A stretch of DNA of 64,000 nt, taken from Eustoma russellianum. Its lineage: Eukaryota > Streptophyta > Magnoliopsida > Gentianales > Gentianaceae. The position numbers and the translations under genes were made by a program. The stretch spans positions 10,622,286-10,686,285 of the forward strand of contig AP025069.1 in the NCBI GenBank assembly GCA_036186865.1. The letters run 5' to 3'. The notes beneath the pieces were generated by a model. That model was not told where the DNA came from, ran no database searches, and saw only the letters and a list, made by a program, of their open reading frames with translations. Shown piece by piece: positions 11,778 to 24,900 of the stretch; the first letter of the stretch is position 1; each line of letters opens with the position of its first letter.

Positions 11778-12015
11778 GGTTGTCATCCTCAACTTCTTCT
11801 GGGGGATGGCGCCTTGGTTGTGGTAGGGGAACGGCCCTGCTTGTTCCTTGGTCATCACTCGTTTTGTAGCTTCGCTCCACGTCTTCCAAGCGATGCTTAA
11901 TTATCTCATTGTCATGCATGAGTTTCTTAAGCATCTCTAGCATTTGTTGTTACGTGTTGTCAACAGTTTCGGCCTCTTTTGACTTGCTAGATGCGGAATG
12001 ATTTCTGCTGGCCAT
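11778..12015 (-). pseudogene. Gypsy A gag N-terminus
   Basis: The ATG at 12015 opens a frame equivalent to the MASSNSASSKS start of Gypsy C. It breaks early: near 11953 a CAA Gln codon of the Gypsy C frame (VDNTQQQ) reads TAA. This is a C-to-T change giving a stop after about 25 codons. The remaining gag continues past the insertion at 5767. Confidence 0.85.
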
Positions 12016-13681
12016 TGTACCTAAGGAATTAAACGAAAACAAAGGGGAAAAGAAAGAAGCAAACTAACACAAAGACAAATAAACGTCAAGGGATTAGCAA
12101 AAAAAATAAGCTATGGACACTCCGCTTTCGATTCTTTCCACTCTCTTACCACTTTGGTTCTTGGATAACCTGAAGTTAAGAAGGCTCAAAGTGATCAATA
12201 AGGAAGTGTATTGCCAAGGCTTCTTCAAATCACATTGTTCTCCACTTGTTTCTTCCTCTTTGCGTTCACGTTGCACCAATTAGTATCAAAGTAGAATCAA
12301 TTGAAATGAACACAAACTTGAACTTTCTACTAAGATTCAAAGAAAATAAGCAATGAAAGTTGATGTATAGGGCTGAACCAAAGATAAACTAAGGGTTGCC
12401 GTGGGCAATCTTTAGTTAATTTTGATTCTATGCACTTACTATCCACAAAATGGTTCAAGTCATGCAACAATCGAGCAACCAAATGTGTGGTTGGTTCAGG
12501 AGGATTAGGAGATGGAGAATAAGGTATATATGGGACGGCAATGTGGGTTTAAAGGAAATATGTTATCCAAGGTTTGCAAATCGTACCAAAAATTTTCCAC
12601 GCAATGCACAAACGTTTTGCCCTTTTTCTTTCCTCTTGTTCTTTTGTTTTTCTTTTTCTTGCTTGCTATTTCAATTGAGCAAGGTTCATATTCTCTCTTT
12701 TTTTTGACTAAGGGCAGAATTAAAATTTCACGCGTTTTGCACTTAGCACTTGCGTTCTTGGATAGAATAGTGCAATGTATTTAAAAAGCAAATTGTAACT
12801 TGGACTTGCAACAAAAATAACCTTGGAAAGTGAGGGGAAATTGGGGTAAGGCCGAATGGGTTAGGGTTAGGGTTTTTTTTTTATTTAGGGTTTTTTGAAC
12901 ATTTTGGGAATTTGCGAGATGGGGTTCTGGGAACTAAACGGGCGTTGTAAATGGACAATTTGGGGTGGTAATTGATGATTGGTGTGGTCAATTTGGATAT
13001 TGGTTGGTTTAGGACAGAATTTGAACAAAATTCAAATTCTAGGGTTAGGGTTTATTTGAATGATTTGGGATCTTTAGAATCTGATTGTGTTTGGTAAAAT
13101 TGGGTTGGGGCTTTTTGTTGGAGGTGTAAATAGGGTTGTTTGGGATCAGGTTGGTGAGTTTTTAGGGTTGGGTTGGGGTGGGGTTGGTTGGGTCGTGGGG
13201 TATGGGGGTAGAATTAGGGTTTTGTTGTTGAAGATGGTTCGTGAAGGCAAACACACGTATGACTACTTGTCTTAAAGCATGAAATCAATCACAATGCGAA
13301 TCACAAGATGCATACAATCATCACCAACTAAAAGCTTCGGTAGCAACAAGATGATTTGAAACCGAGGTAGCTTTATAGGCTGATGGTTGGAATATTTAAA
13401 AGAAGGCTGAATGTAACCTAAAATGCAACGAACCCTAATGTGTTCAAGTTTGAACGACTCAAAATCAGATTGTGATGTGAAAGGAAATAAAGGAAATGAC
13501 ACTTCAGTGATGAAAAACAAAATGCAGCAACTTGCAAAGACTCAAAGGAAATGACGTTTTTTTTGAATGAAATGCAAGATAATGGCGTGTAGAGTGAGGG
13601 GTAGAAGAAGACTCAACTGAAATTGAAATGACTAGACTCAAACGAAAAGGAAATGATAGATGGTGGAATAGAGTAACCTGG
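12016..13681 (-). other. Gypsy A 5' leader
   Basis: Non-coding leader between PBS and gag, closely matching 56520-58180 (C) and 18597-20243 (D). It includes short GGGTTAGGG-type runs at about 12860-12890 and 13040 that recur at the same place in C and D, so they belong to the element and not to a telomere. Small frames here lack any family signal. Confidence 0.8.
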
Positions 13682-13693
13682 GCTCTGATACCA
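13682..13693 (-). other. Gypsy A primer-binding site (iMet)
   Basis: The minus strand reads TGGTATCAGAGC three bases inside the 5' LTR that starts at 13697. Confidence 0.92.
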
Positions 13694-13696
13694 ATT

Positions 13697-15168
13697 TGAT
13701 GCGTGCAACTCGTGGGCTCCAACAATTCCACCTTCCAAACATCCTTCACAAAGGGTTAGGCACAAGGAAGGAGACTTCCCCTTGCTTCCTTAGTGAACAA
13801 AACGTATGGATTAAAACGAGCAAGACCAGCACTTCAAGATGGTCGTTGATCAGGCAAACCAATAAGGCCCTCCTGGACGGCACCTTTAAGCAATGGCAAC
13901 ACCTTCAAAATGCTCAACTTTGAAGGATCTTAACATAGGTTTTTAATGCAAAACCAAGAAAACAAAGTCTCACAAAAAGTGAAAGAAATATCAAGAATTC
14001 TTATTTTTCAAAAGTTGTGTTTACAATCAGCCAAAGGGGTCTATTTATAGGCCTTAGGCAACGCCTATCAGCCTTCAAATGACCAGATTTTAATTCAAAA
14101 TAAGCTAGCTAATACTGTTTGAAACTTGAAAACTATTTGAATTCAAAAGTAAAACAAATCCTAGCTAAAATTTGAGTTGCTTGCAAGATATCTTCTCTTC
14201 TATCTTCAGGCGTGTATGAGGACTTGATGGAGTCTTGGAAAAGCTGTTTTGATGAGCAGAATGTGCTTGAACTTGAATTCAAAAGTTGTATGAAGTTTGA
14301 ATTCAAGTTGAGTTTGAACTTGAGTGTACCTTGAATTGTTTGTTGGTTTATCCTTCCCACCTTTTCTAGCCGTGTTCCTTGAGTGAATGAGATGTAGAAA
14401 ACCTGATTTGATGATGATAAGATAGCTGGGATTGAATTCAAATGATGGTTGAAGTTTGAATTCAAATTGAGTTTGAATTTGAATTCAAACTTGGATTCAA
14501 TTTGAATTGGCATTTATCCTTCCCTTATCCTTCAAGGTGGCGTGTGTATAGCTGGAAAATAGGCTGAGATCTCCTTGATTTTTAAGTCTCCAATTTGGTT
14601 GAAACTTGAATTCGAATCATGGTTGAATTTGAATTCAAGTTTATCTTCAAGTTCAAATTCAAGTAAGATTTCATCCTTCAATTTCAAAATGGCCGGCCCC
14701 CCCTTTGGTGATCCTTGGAGATGATTTTTGATTTTAATTTGGACAAGGAATTTCCTCTAGGACACATTTGAATTTGTCTTTGTGGAGACAAACATTCCTT
14801 CCAAGACAACATTCTTTTTTGTTCCCTTCTTTTGTGGCACACGCCTAAATGCTCCTTTTTGGGCCTCCATTTTATTTGGGTTTTTCATGGACTTAATTTG
14901 CCTACAAAGAAAACACATAAAACAAAGATCACAAGAAAACAAGATAAACTTCAAGATAAAGAATGCACGCACATGTTAGCACACACACGTGTACAATCAA
15001 GGTGAAGGTTCAATGAAATGAACCCAAGGGATCTTAGGTTCATCTTGAACATGCTTGTACAAGAAGGTGGCAACTTGATGACAAAGTTCTCTTTCCCTCC
15101 TTCTTGTCATAGGGCCCTTGACCTCTGGATGGGACCCTTGATCCTCGTCGGACCCTTGATCCTCATCA
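13697..15168 (-). repeat. Gypsy A 5' LTR
   Basis: 1,472 bp, TGATGCGTGC...CCTCATCA. It carries a minus-strand TATAAATAG at 14041-14050 and a dense cluster of TTGAATTCAA-type palindromes (14140-14660). Near its 3' side in plus coordinates (about 14997-15160) the minus strand encodes the Pol tail KGPMTRRR...HVQDEPKIPWVHFIE. Confidence 0.93.
14041..14050 (-). promoter_or_regulatory. TATA box of the Gypsy A 5' LTR
   Basis: Minus-strand CTATAAATAG, conserved at the equivalent position in both LTRs of C and D. Confidence 0.65.
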
Positions 15169-15173
15169 ACCAA

Positions 15174-16604
15174 GCATGCTGAAAGTGCTGAGAATTGCTT
15201 GAACTTTGTGGAAAACATTCAAAGCTCTTCTAACAACCAGAAATTCCTTATTTTCATATTCTTCTTCCTCTCCTAAACTCTCCTTATGATCAGATTCATG
15301 TTCAAGCTCATTTTCTTCTTCGGTGACATATTCATTAGTTTCTTCAATTAGCATGATTCTTTTTTGATTGGGGCACTCTCTACTTACATGTCCTCTTCCT
15401 TGGCATCGAAAACATTTGATTTCTCTAAAACTACTGGGAGAGTTAGAGGACTTACCTTCATGAGCTTTCATTTTACCTTTATTCTCATTCTTGGAGCTGG
15501 ATGGTCGAGGTCTTCCTTCTTTTCCTTCCCAAGAGTGTCCTCCTCGGTTTTGCCCGCTATAAGGCCGTGCTTGAGTACTTGGGGTTGACTTGTTTTGCAT
15601 TCTAGAAAAGGAAGAGCGGTTAGGCTTAAAAACTGAATTGAAATGCTTAGAGTTTACCTGCCGTTCGACCTTTTCTGCCATGTGCACCATCGAAGTCAAA
15701 TCTCCATATTGAGTAAGCTCCACTTTATGTGCAATGTCCCTCCTCAATCCTTGAAGGAACCTAGCCATTGTGGCCTCGGGTGGTTCATTCGTGTTGGTCC
15801 TTGCCATTAACATCTCAAGCTCCTTGAAATATTCATCCACGCTTTTAGTTCCTTGTGTTAGGGCTTGTAATTTTTGAAACATTGACCTCTCATAATGATC
15901 AGCAATGAATCTTCTCCTAAGTTCGAACTTCATTTCTTCCCACGTTGAGATGAGACGCTGTCCAATCCTATTTCTCAAAGCTTGGGTTTGACCCCACCAA
16001 TATAAGGCATAATCAACAAATTCAATATAAGAACAACGTATCTTTGGATTTCAGTGTAGTTTGTGCAAGAAAAAATGAGATCCACCTTCTTTTCCCATTG
16101 GAGATAGGCTTTAGGATCGCTCTTACCGTGGATAGGAGGTATGTTCACTTTACCCTTCAAGAACTCATCTTCTTGGTGCTGACGTCTATTGCCTCTTCTA
16201 TTGTTGCCACGTACATGATGTTCCTCGTAATCGTCTTCTTCAAAAGAGTTGTAGGAGTTATTTTCATAGTCCCTTTGCACTTGTCTCCTATGATTTTGTC
16301 TTGGTTCTTGTGGTGGGGGAGACCGCCGACTTGTTTCTTGAAGAGTTTGATCTAGCCCTTCTTCTTCTTGCTTATTTGTGAAACGCCTCTTAGAACCCTC
16401 GGACCTTGGAGTTGTTCGCCCTTCCACTGTTATAAGCCTCTTATACAAGTCATGCTGCCTTTGTGTCAAATCGTCTATATCGCATGCCGTTTGATCTTGC
16501 TTATTCATCAGCCTTTGCAACATTTGTTTTATTTGCTCCAAAGTTGGCTCTGGCTTGGATTCACTAATTGGGTGACTTGACACACTTTTTGAGCCACTTT
16601 CCAT
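15174..16604 (-). pseudogene. Gypsy B gag, truncated and frameshifted
   Basis: The probable start is ATG at 16604 (MESGSKSVSS); the open frame runs further upstream without support. The N-terminal part is basic and acidic low-complexity. The capsid-like part includes STWEEMKFELRRRF and SVDEYFKELEMLMAR. A zinc knuckle CFRCQGRGHVSREC (CX2CX4HX4C) and the acidic ETNEYVTEEENE linker follow. A frame change near 16040, just after YTEIQ, separates the two open segments (15975-16652 and 15166-15978). Protease and pol are absent because Gypsy A has inserted at 15169. Confidence 0.88.
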
Positions 16605-17263
16605 TGCTGAAACCTGAAATCTAAGTGAAAGAAAATAGGAAAAGTAACACAAAGATAAACAAAAAGATGAAGCGGTTAGTTAAACGAATTAAGCACTCTT
16701 CCTTCTCTGTTCGTTTCGCTCACTTATTCTTTTTTTCTTGACCAATCTTGGCCTAAAAAACAATCAAAATGAGCAACAACAGAGATGTGATAGCCAAGAT
16801 GTCCCAACTTAGTCCGAGAACTTGTTGGATTTCGGTTCTTTTGTAGCACTTTGTCCCAATCAGTTCTTTCCTCTATTTCAGTCCAATATTCACCTTAAAA
16901 CATGAAAAACAATCCAAGAATGATCCAAAATCAGTTTCAAAGAAATCGGTAATCGAATGCACCAAAACAATTTCAAATAGCCCAATTATGAATCGGACTT
17001 CTTCTAACCCAAACTCCAAGAAAAGGTCACACAAACTTGAACAAAATAGCTATGATTCAAAGATATATTGAAACCAAAAGTGATGTATAAGGCTGAACCA
17101 AAGAATAACTAAGGGTTGCCTTGGGCAATCTTTAGTTAACTTAGGCTTTATGCACACAAATTCACAATTTGTACTCAATGTAAGCTATAATCAGAATGTT
17201 CAAGTGTTTTTGTGATCTATTTGGGCTTGTTTGATGGCTGGAAAATCAGTCTCAAAAGGGTAA
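16605..17263 (-). other. Gypsy B leader, gag-proximal part
   Basis: Non-coding leader continuous in sense with 26341-27223. Around 17080-17150 it shares a short block (gctgaaccaaagaataactaaggg) with the leaders of A, C and D, but otherwise differs. No gene is seen. Confidence 0.65.
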
Positions 17264-18579
17264 TAAGCATGTTCAAGATGAACCTAAGGTTCCATGGGTT
17301 CACTTCATTGAATCCACTCTTTGAACATTGATGCATATGCGTGTGTGTTTTATTATCTTGTTCCTTGTGATCATTGTTTTATGTCTTTTCTTTGTAGGTA
17401 AATTAGGTACATAAAAGTCCAAAATGAAATGGAGGCCCAAAATGAGCAAGATAGGCGTGTGTGGCAAAAAGAGACAAAAAAAGAATGTTGTCTGAAGAGA
17501 ATGTTTGTCTCCACTAAGACAAATTCAAATGTGTCCAAGATGGAATCTCTTGTTCAAATTGAAGTCAAAAATCATCTCCAACATACATCAAGGGGGCGAC
17601 CATTTGAAGCAAATGGATGATGATCAAATTGAATTTAAGTTCAAAGCTAGACTTGAATTTAAAATTCAACCATGATTTGAATTCAAGTCTCAACCAATTG
17701 GAGACTTAAATTTCAAAAGGATTTCAGCCTAATCTCCATCCAGTCTCATGCCAACATGAAGGATAAAAGAAGGATAAATGCCGATTCAAATTGAATCCAA
17801 GTTTGAATTCAAATTCAACTCAATTTTGAATTCAAACCTCAACAATCATTTGAATTCAATTCCAAGCATTTTATCATCATCAAAATCAGATTTCCAAGGT
17901 CAAAAGAAGCATCACACAAGGCTGGAAGGGAAAGGATAAGCAAGAGCCAAAATTCAAAGTGAACTAAAATTCAAACTCAACTTGAATTCAAATTCAGCCA
18001 AATCTTGAGTTCAACTTCAAGCCTCATCCTACTTATCAAATCAGCTCCTCCAAGACAATATTTTGACATCAAGCACGGCTGAATAGATGGAGATAATGTC
18101 TTGCAAGATTTTAAGATTTTAGCTCGAATTTGTTTTAGCTTTGAATTCAAATAATTTTCAATTTTCAAACATTGCTAGCTAGCCTTATTTGAATTAGTTC
18201 TAGACATTTTAAGGCTCAATCTCAGCCTATAAATAGACCCTTTTGGGACGCCTAGGAGAACAAGTTTGATGAATAACAATTCTTGATATTTCTTCCACTT
18301 CGTGTGAGACTTTGTTTTCTTGGTTTTGCATTAAAAACCTACGTTAAGATCCTTCAAAGTTGAGCATTTTGAAGGTGTTGCCATTGCTAAAAGGTGCCAT
18401 CCAGGAGGGCCATATTGGTTTGCCTGATCAACGACCATCTTGAAGTGTTGGTCTTGCTCGTTTGATCCACACGTTTTTATCACTAAGGAAGCAAGGGGAA
18501 GTCTTCTTCCTTGTGCCTAACCTTTTGTGAAGGACGTTTGGAAGGTGAAATTGTTGGAGACCACGAGTTGCACGCATCA
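17264..18579 (+). repeat. Gypsy D 5' LTR, 5'-truncated
   Basis: Aligns with 25051-26340 of the 3' LTR and continues to the proper terminus TTGCACGCATCA at 18579. The TATA box is at 18227-18236. The EcoRI-like TTGAATTCAA cluster spans about 17640-18000 and continues to 18150. Confidence 0.9.
18227..18236 (+). promoter_or_regulatory. TATA box of the Gypsy D 5' LTR
   Basis: CTATAAATAG followed by ACCCTTTTGGG, the same context as the other copies of the family. Confidence 0.65.
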
Positions 18580-18582
18580 AAT

Positions 18583-18596
18583 TGATATCAGAGCCC
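18583..18596 (+). other. Gypsy D primer-binding site, mutated
   Basis: TGATATCAGAGCCC sits where TGGTATCAGAGC is expected. One G-to-A change at the third base breaks perfect pairing with initiator tRNA-Met. Confidence 0.85.
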
Positions 18597-20243
18597 AGGT
18601 TACTCTATTCCACCATCTATCATTTCCTTTTTTTCGTTTGAGTCTAGTCATTTTAAGTTCAGTTGTGTCCTTCTTATACTCCTCACTCTACACGCCCTTG
18701 TCTTGCATTTCATAAGAAAAAACGTCCAAAACAAACATTGCTTTGAGTCCTTGCATGTTGCTGCCTTTTGCTTTTCATCATTCAAGTGTCATTTCTTTTA
18801 TTTCCTTTTCGCATCACAATCTGATTTTGAGTCGTTCAAACTTGAACAAATTAGGGTTTGTTGCATTTTAGGTTACATTCAGCCTTCTTTTAAATATCCC
18901 AACCATGAGCCTATAAAGCTACCTCGGTTTCAAATCATCTTGTTGCTACCGAAGCTTTTAGTTGGTGATGATTGTATGCATCTTGTGATTCGCATTGTGA
19001 TTGATTTCATGCTTTAAGTCAAGTAGTCCTACGTCTTCTTGTCTTCATAACCCATTTTCAACAACAAGCAAAACCCTAATTCTAGCCCTACACCCCACGG
19101 CCCAACCAGCACCCACCCAACCCAACCCTAAAATTCACCAACCTGGTTCCAAACAACCTTATTTACACCGTTAACAAAAAGCCCTAAACTAATTTTACCA
19201 AACAAAATCCGAATCAAAAGACCCCAACCCATTCAAAAAAAACCCTAACCCTAGAATTTGAATTTTGTTCGAATTCTGTCCTAAACCAACCAATATCCAA
19301 ATTGACCACACCAATCATCAATTACCAACCACAAATAGCCATATACACCAAATAATCAACTCCCAAACCCCAATCCAGCAAATACCCAAAGCGTTCAAAA
19401 ACACTCTAGCTTGAAAACCCTAACCCTAATTCCAATTCTGTCCAACCTTCATTTCCCTCACTTTCCAAGGTTATTTTCTTGCAATTCAAGGTTGCAAACA
19501 GCAATTAAAGACATTGCACCATTCAGTCCGAAAACGAAAGTGCTAAGTGCAAAACGCGTGAGATTTCAAATTCTGCCCTAATAAAAAAAGGATATCTGAA
19601 CCTTAAGAAAAACAAAAGAACAAGAGAAAAGAAAAAGGGGCAACACGCTTGAGCATTACGCAGAAATTTTTTTGGTGCAATTTGAGAACCTTGGATATCA
19701 TATTTCATTTTTACCCCATATTGCCGTTTCCCTATACCCTATTCTCCATCTCCTGCTCTTCTTGAACCAATCACACACTTGGTTGCTCGATTGTTGCATG
19801 ACTTGAACCATTTTGTGGATAGTAAGTGCATAGAATCAAAATTAACTAAAGATTGCCCACGGCAACCCTTAGTTCATCTTTGGTTCAGCCTTATACATCA
19901 ATTTTGGTTGCTTATTTTCTTTGAATCTTAGTAGAAAGTTCAAGTTTGTGTTCAGTTCAATTGATTCTACTTTGATACTAATTGGTGCAACTTGAACGCA
20001 AAAAGGAAGAAACAAGTGGAGAACATTGTGATTTGAAGAAGCATTGGCAATACACTTTCTTATTGATCACTTTGAGCCTTCTTAACTTCAGGTTATCCAA
20101 GAACCAAAAGTGGTAAGAGAGTTGAAAGAATAAAAAGCGGAGTGTTCATAGCTTGTTTTTACTAATCCCTTAACGTTTGTTTGTCTTTGTGTTAGTTTGC
20201 TTCTTTCTTTTTCCTTTTGTTTTCGTTTAGTTCATTATGTAAA
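18597..20243 (+). other. Gypsy D 5' leader
   Basis: Inverted equivalent of the A and C leaders, including the aaaccctaaccctag telomere-like run near 19240. No gene is recognised; short frames are not conserved between copies. Confidence 0.8.
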
Positions 20244-21936
20244 ATGGCAAGCAGCGCTCACTCCGCGTCTAGCAAATCAAAGGAAGCCAAAACCTTGGAC
20301 AACACGCAACAACAAATGCTGGAGATGCTTAAGAAACTCATGCAGACAATGAGATAATCAAGCATTGTTTGGAGGACGTTGAACGAAGCTAAAAAACGAG
20401 TGATGACCAAGGTACAAGCAGGGCGGTTCTCCTACCACAACCTAGGCTCCATCCCCCCGAAGAAATTGAGGATGACAACCTTAGACCACCACACACCGAG
20501 GCAAGAAGGTTTGTTCCTCCTACACAACCAAGAAGGTACGTCCCACGAAGGTACAACGATGATTATATTCCATTTGAGCATGATGAATATGACTTTGATG
20601 ACCACCCTCCCCGTGGTTACCAAAGAAGCCAAAATCCCCTTTTCCCGCAAGGTGACGATTTTTTGAAAACCAAAATAAATATTCCCACGTTTTATGGTAA
20701 AAGTAATGCGGATGAATATTTAGAATGGGAAACGAAAGTGGATTTAATCTTTTCTTGTACCAATTACAGTGAATTACAAAAAGTGAGGTACGCATCTATT
20801 GAGTTTTCTGGTTATGCACTAAATTGGTGGACAAATTTGTGTCGTAATAGAACTAAGACGAGACAACCTCCAATTGCCACTTGGGAAGAAATGAAGTTTG
20901 AAATGAGACAACGTTTTATCCCAAACAATTATGAGAGTTCTATTTTCACGAGTTTGCATAATTTACGATAAGGTTCCAAAAGTGTAGACGAATATTATAA
21001 AGAGTTGGAATTTTGTTGGAGAGATCTAACTTGCAGGAACCCGAAGAAGCCACCAAGGCTCGATTCTTACATGGTTTAAACAGGGAGATTGCGCAAAGGG
21101 TTGACCTTCAACCTTATTTCGACCTCACAACCATGGTCCATATGGCTGAAAAGATTCAAAACCAATTAAAGGTACGTAGTTCCTCCAATTTCAATTCCAA
21201 TTATCGTGCTAATCAATCTTCATAAAGATTTTCCAGCAAGCCTTCAGGAACAGAAAGTTCACGGCCTACAGGAGGCCAAGCACGTGACTAAGGTGCGTCA
21301 CAAAGAATGGACAATCGTGTGCAATCCACACAAAGGAGAGATGAACGCAACCAACAAAAGGCTCCTACCGGAAATTCTTCTGATCTCTCAAACAGGTTTA
21401 GAGACATTAAATGCTATAAATGTCAAGGACGTGGTCACATAGGAAAAGAGTGTCCTAATGCCAAATGAATCATGTTAATTGAGGAGACAAACGAATATGT
21501 GTCCGAGCATGAAAACGAGTCTGAGCATGATAATGATATTGAACCTGAAGAAGATCTAGGCGCATTAGATGATTTTGACACTAAGGAGTTTCTTGTTGTG
21601 CGTAGAGCTTTAAATGCATATCCGAAATTAGATGATCACGAACAACATAGAGAAAACATTTTCCATATTCACTGCATGATAAATGGTAAAGTGTGCACCA
21701 TAATCATTGATTCCGGTTCTTGTGCGAATGTGGCTAGTATCGAATTGGTAAGAAAACTGAATTTGCCTATGACTAATCATCTGCATCCTTACAAACTTGC
21801 ATGGCTAAATGATTGCGGTGAAGTTAGCATAAGTAAACAAGTTTTGATTTCTCTTAGCATTGGTAGTTACAAAGATGATGTTTTATGTGATGTCGCCCCA
21901 ATGCATGCTAGTCATATCTTACTTGGTAGGCCATGA
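20244..21936 (+). pseudogene. Gypsy D gag and protease
   Basis: Starts ATGGCAAGCAGC at 20244, equivalent to MASSNSA of C. A base is missing near 20345, where copy C reads CTCATGCACGACAAT. Gag continues as separate open pieces: 20663-20971 with YASIEFSGYALNWW, 21013-21225, and 21472-21936 with protease DSGSCANVAS. Stops include TAA at ~20969 (CAA in C), TGA at ~21466 (CGA in C) and TGA at ~21935 (TGG in C). Most of the stops I compared are C:G-to-T:A changes. Confidence 0.9.
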
Positions 21937-24900
21937 CAATTTGATCGACATGTTACATATGATGGTTATTTGAATCGTTATTCTTTCAAATTGAATGGCA
22001 AGTTGTACAAATTGCATGCACTTCCACCACACAAAGTCCACGAGGATCACCAACGCATGTCCAAGTCTAGAGCCGACCCTAAGGAAAAAGAAGCTGAGAG
22101 AAAATTCATGGAATGCATGAAAAGTGAGAACAAAAAACAAGAGAGCAAAGGAAAAGAGGTAGTGCCCATAAGCGTCAACGAATCCAAAAAGAAGTGTGGG
22201 TATTTCGCAAAGAAAAGAGAGGTCACACGAGCCCTTTATAGCAACCAAACTGTCCTCATCATCATCCCTAAGGCGTGTTACCTTTCCTTAGAAGAACTCC
22301 CACCAAACTTACCTACCTCTGTTACGTCTCTTATCCAAGAGTATGAAGTTCTATTTTCCTCCGAACCACCATCCGGATTACCACCCATTAGAGGAATAGA
22401 ACACCAAATCGACTTTTTCCCAGGATACCAAATCGACCAACCTATCGAGCAAACCCCGAAGAAACCAGGGAAATCAAAAGGCAGGTAGAGGAGCTCCTAG
22501 CGAGTGGACAAGTTCGAGAGAGCCTAAGCCTATCTGCCGTCCCAGTCATTTTAGTACCCAAAAAGGATGGAACGTGGATTGTGTACCGATTGCCGAGCCA
22601 TAAACAAAATTACCGTAAGTATAGGTACCCCATACCTAGGCTAGACGATATGTTGGACATGTTGCACGGATCTAAATTCTTCACCGAAATCGACCTTAAG
22701 CAAGGGTACTTCCAGGTACGCATTAGAGAAGGGGACGAATGGAAGACTGCATTCAAAACCAAGTTTGGGCTCTATGAGTGGTTAGTGATGCCCTTCGGGC
22801 TCACCAACGCCCCTAGCACCTTTATGAGGCTAACGAATGAAGTCTTACGCGCGTTCATAGGACGATTTGTCGTTGTCTATTTCGATGATATCCTAATCTA
22901 TTCCCAAACCATAGAAGATCATCTTGACCACATTAGAGCCGTTTTTGAAAAGCTTAAGCAAGAACAACTTTACGCCAACTTTAAGAAGTGCTCATTTTGT
23001 TTAGAACGCGTAGTTTTTCTAGGCTTTGTCATTTCGGCTGAGGGAGTAGAAATGGATGAGGAAAAGGTTAGGTCAATTGTGGGGTGGCCTATCCCTAAGA
23101 CTGTAGGGGAAGTTCGCAGTTTCCATGGACTTGCAAGTTTTTATGGACGCTTTGTCAAAGATTTTTCTTCCATAGCTGCACCCCTAAACGAAATTGTGAA
23201 AAAAGATGTGCCTTTTAGGTGGGAAGAGCCACAACAACAGGCATTTGATGAACTTAAACGTAGGCTGACCACTACACCCATACTTAGGTTACCAAATTTT
23301 GACGAGACCTTTGAGATCGAGTGTGATGCAAGTGGAGTGGGTATAGGCGCAGTTTTGGCACAAGGTAAGAAACCCATAGCCTATTTTAGTGAAAACTTGA
23401 AAGGAGCTGCATTGAATTACTCTACTTATGATAAGGAACTTTATGCCCTTGTGAGATCCCTACAATTTTGGCAACATTATCTTCAACCTAAAGAGTTTGT
23501 GATCCACACTGACCACGAAAGCCTTAAGTATCTTAAATGGCAAGGAAAGTTAAACAAGAGACATGCCAAATGGGTAGAATACATAGAACAATTCCCTTAC
23601 GTGATTAAGTATAAATAAGGAAAGGACAATATAATTGCCGATGCCCTCTCTAGGAGATACACATTAGTGACTACGTTATTCTCACGCTTTTGGGGTTCGA
23701 ATCACTTAAGGAATTGTACCCCAATGACCATGACTTTGGCACCATTTTCGAGGCTTGCAAAGAGGCACCATTTGGGAAATTTTACATACATGAGGGTTAT
23801 CTTTTCAAAGAATATAAGTTGTGTGTTCCCCAAACATCCCTACGAGAAGCATTGACTAGAGAAGCCCACGGGAGAGGTTTAATGGGTCATTTTGGAGTGT
23901 TCAAAACCCTTGAGACTCTTAAGGAACATTTCTATTGGCCCCACATGCGCGTAGATGTCGAAAGGTTATGTGGTAGTTGCATCACTTGCAAACAAGCCAA
24001 ATCCAACTCCCAGCCAAATGGCCTTTACACGCCTTTACCCGTCCCTGATGCCCCTTGGATTGACATTCCCATGGACTTTGTTTTAGGACTTCCTAGGTCT
24101 TGGGGAGGACGCGATAGCATTTATGTTGTGGTTGATCGATTTTCAAAAATGGAACATTTCATTGCATGTAGAAAAGTTGATTATGCCACACATGTTGCTG
24201 ATTTATTCTTCAAAGAAATTGTGAGATTGCATGGCATGCCATGTACAATTGTAAGTGATAGAGATACGAAATTTTTGAGTCACTTTTGGCGTGTTTTGTG
24301 GGCTAAACTTGGTACACAATTATTGTTTTCAACCACCGCACACCCACAAACTGATGGACAAACTGAAGTCGTTAATCGTACTCTTTCTCAACTTTTGCGT
24401 GCCATTTTGCAAAAACACATTAAACATTGGGAAGATTGTTTACCATATATCGAATTTGCATACAATAGAAGTGTCCATCACGGTACTTTGCATAGTCCAT
24501 TTGAAATCGTGTATGGCTTTAATCCCTTGTCTCCCCTCGATTTGATTCCTATTCCCGTGCGTGAACGTTCTAGTCTTGATGGTAAACAAAAAGCGGAAAA
24601 GATAAAGAAACTGCATGAACAAGTTAAAACACAACTTGAAAAGAAAAACAAAGCTTATGAAAGACGAGCTAACAAACATCGGAAACGAGTTGTGTTTAAA
24701 GCTGGAGATTTAGTGTGGTTACATTTGCGCAAAGAAAGATTTCCCAATGAGAGAAAGTCAAAACTGTACCCTCGAGGAGATGGACCTTTCAAAGTTTTGA
24801 AACGCATAGGTAACAATGCATACATCCTTGATCTTCCCGAAAGGTATGGTTCAATTTCGCCTAGTTTTAATGTTGCTGACCTCACCCCTTTCACCGATGA

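Larger units (their letters stand above)
1253..15168 (-). mobile_element. Gypsy A: Ty3/Gypsy retrotransposon, decayed and interrupted
   Basis: Minus-strand order is 5' LTR (13697-15168), PBS, leader, gag, protease, RT, RNase H, integrase, polypurine tract, then a 3' LTR remnant (1253-1298). It is the same family as Gypsy C and D by extended nucleotide similarity. The gag-only element 5773-11772 splits gag. Gag and Pol carry a premature stop and several frameshifts, so it is not autonomous. The five bases after the LTR, accaa (15169-15173), would be the right target duplication in Gypsy B; the left copy is outside the window. Domain order and the GPF-type integrase end indicate a chromovirus. 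An LTR-encoded Pol tail makes a CRM-like lineage my best guess, not proven. Confidence 0.93.

Noticed and set aside
12860..13060. Telomere-like gggttagggttagggttt runs (also near 19240 and 57363)
   Set aside because: Only two to three irregular units, found at the same place in the leaders of Gypsy A, C and D. They belong to the element and are not an interstitial telomere.
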